Under the pieces are notes generated by a model, which was not told the DNA's origin, did no database searches, and saw only the letters and a list, made by a program, of their open reading frames with translations. A DNA stretch of 64,000 nucleotides. Origin: Archilochus colubris (taxonomy: Eukaryota > Chordata > Aves > Apodiformes > Trochilidae). This document shows, piece by piece, positions 62,951 to 64,000 of the stretch. The stretch covers positions 151,732,552 through 151,796,551 of the forward strand of contig CM041083.1 of NCBI GenBank assembly GCA_023079485.1, read 5' to 3'. Every line of letters starts with the position of its first letter. Position 1 is the stretch's first letter. A program made the position numbers and the translations under genes.

Positions 62951-64000
62951 TAAGTGTTGTGAGAGTGTAGTAGGCATACCAATATTCCAGGCTGGATTTT
63001 CTGAATCTTTCCCTTGATTTCGATGAAAGTTTGGTGAAATAAGATTTTTATATCAAAACCACATCCTCTCCTGGTGGCATTTAATTTAACAGAAAATCTG
63101 TGGTCTTTTTACCACTGCTTTGGTACGTGTGCCCAGGTGAATGTTTTGGGCTTAAGTCAACTGTGCGCTCCTTGGAAATGTGCAGCTTCACAACTTGTCT
63201 GTGTAGTTTTGGGAAGCTGGGCATCCAGCTTAGGTCTCTCACTTCCCAATTGCCTGGAAGCCCCTTGGGATTTTCAATGGCTGCTTAGTGGAACACTTTA
63301 TTTGGCACAAACAGCGATTCTGAAAAAGGTTATAATAACAAAAAGTATCATTAATAATTTTTTTCAAAATTCATATTTTAGAAGGGAAATATGGAAGTTA
63401 TGTTGTTGTAATAAAGTAAACATATGCAAATATATGACCCAATAAATATAATGTTTCAGTAAAACAAGAACTGCTTACAGCAGCAGCAGAAGTATTGATA
63501 GGAGGGTATTTGAACTTTCCTGATAAATCTCAGCGTGTAAGCATAATTACAAAAATTATCACTAAGAATGTACAGCTGTCATGTAGTCCTATATTGTCTG
63601 TTAATTTTTCCAAATTACTTCAGATTTTTATCAATGACCAGAAAAGATAAAACAAGAAATGCAGTGATAAACCTTTCAGTGCTGCACGCACTGAACAACT
63701 ACTAAATAACAAAGAGAACTGACATATTGTCTAAGATACCTCATCTGGTAAACCAGGCAATAGAATGAATTTTTAAATACACACTATAATAAAATACAGA
63801 CAAATATAAATTTGCAAGTCTAAATATTGTATTACATGCATATTAGAAGATAAAATATTCTGTTCTGTAAAATAATCATCAGTGGCCTGAGTAGCCAGCA
63901 GACTGTGAATTATCAAGAATAATGTTCTAGCCAAAGATTTTAATGGAATATCTTTGGGGACAGAAATAGGCATACTAAGTCAGATTATAGCTATTATATT
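62951..64000. other. Upstream GPC5 intron, last part; no gene recognised
   Basis: 63060-63300 is somewhat GC-richer but matches nothing I know. The rest is AT-rich. No exon was recognised. Confidence 0.5.

Overview
The window is vertebrate nuclear DNA from a bird. It is AT-rich and repeat-littered, with no operon-like gene packing. Ten fragments of CR1, the dominant avian LINE, are recognisable, several ending in the characteristic octamer tail. There are also several avian-type endogenous retrovirus LTRs, one with an intact tRNA-Lys primer-binding site. The species cannot be named from this sequence.

Only one real coding exon is visible, on the minus strand at about 60623-60785. It encodes an acidic, Ser-Gly-rich peptide that I recognise as the penultimate exon of glypican-5 (GPC5), a GPI-anchored heparan sulfate proteoglycan. 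The spacing of its Ser-Gly sites (9, 12 and 2 residues) matches the glycosaminoglycan attachment sites I remember for human GPC5. Positions 1-60616 then lie in the very large intron downstream of this exon, and 60786-64000 in the intron upstream of it. The last GPC5 exon was not found.

Layout: 1-1193, ERV R-U5 fragment with primer-binding site; 1194-1462, CR1 fused directly to it; 3809-3970, CR1; 9906-10811, solo LTR; about 14220-14571, related LTR; 15448-16165, CR1 (minus); 24127-24476, CR1; 28684-29640, unclassified GC-richer block with an AT-rich motif cluster; 30765-31302, CR1; 34363-34427 and 34819-35094, CR1 fragments; 39144-39461, solo LTR; 42407-43219, solo LTR of the same family as the one at 9906; 43560-44766, long CR1 with a decayed reverse transcriptase; about 47172-48112, avian LTR; about 57458-58000, LTR fragment (minus); 58018-58752, CR1 (minus); 60623-60785, GPC5 exon; 62487-62950, young CR1 (minus) with eight tail octamers. 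The rest is intronic sequence in which I recognise no gene.

Six of the seven LTRs lie antisense to GPC5, as expected if LTR polyadenylation signals in the sense orientation are selected against within introns. The most unusual structure is the junction at 1193. There an ERV R-U5-PBS segment passes straight into the 3' end of a CR1 element, which looks like a template-switch chimera. I found no undescribed gene system.
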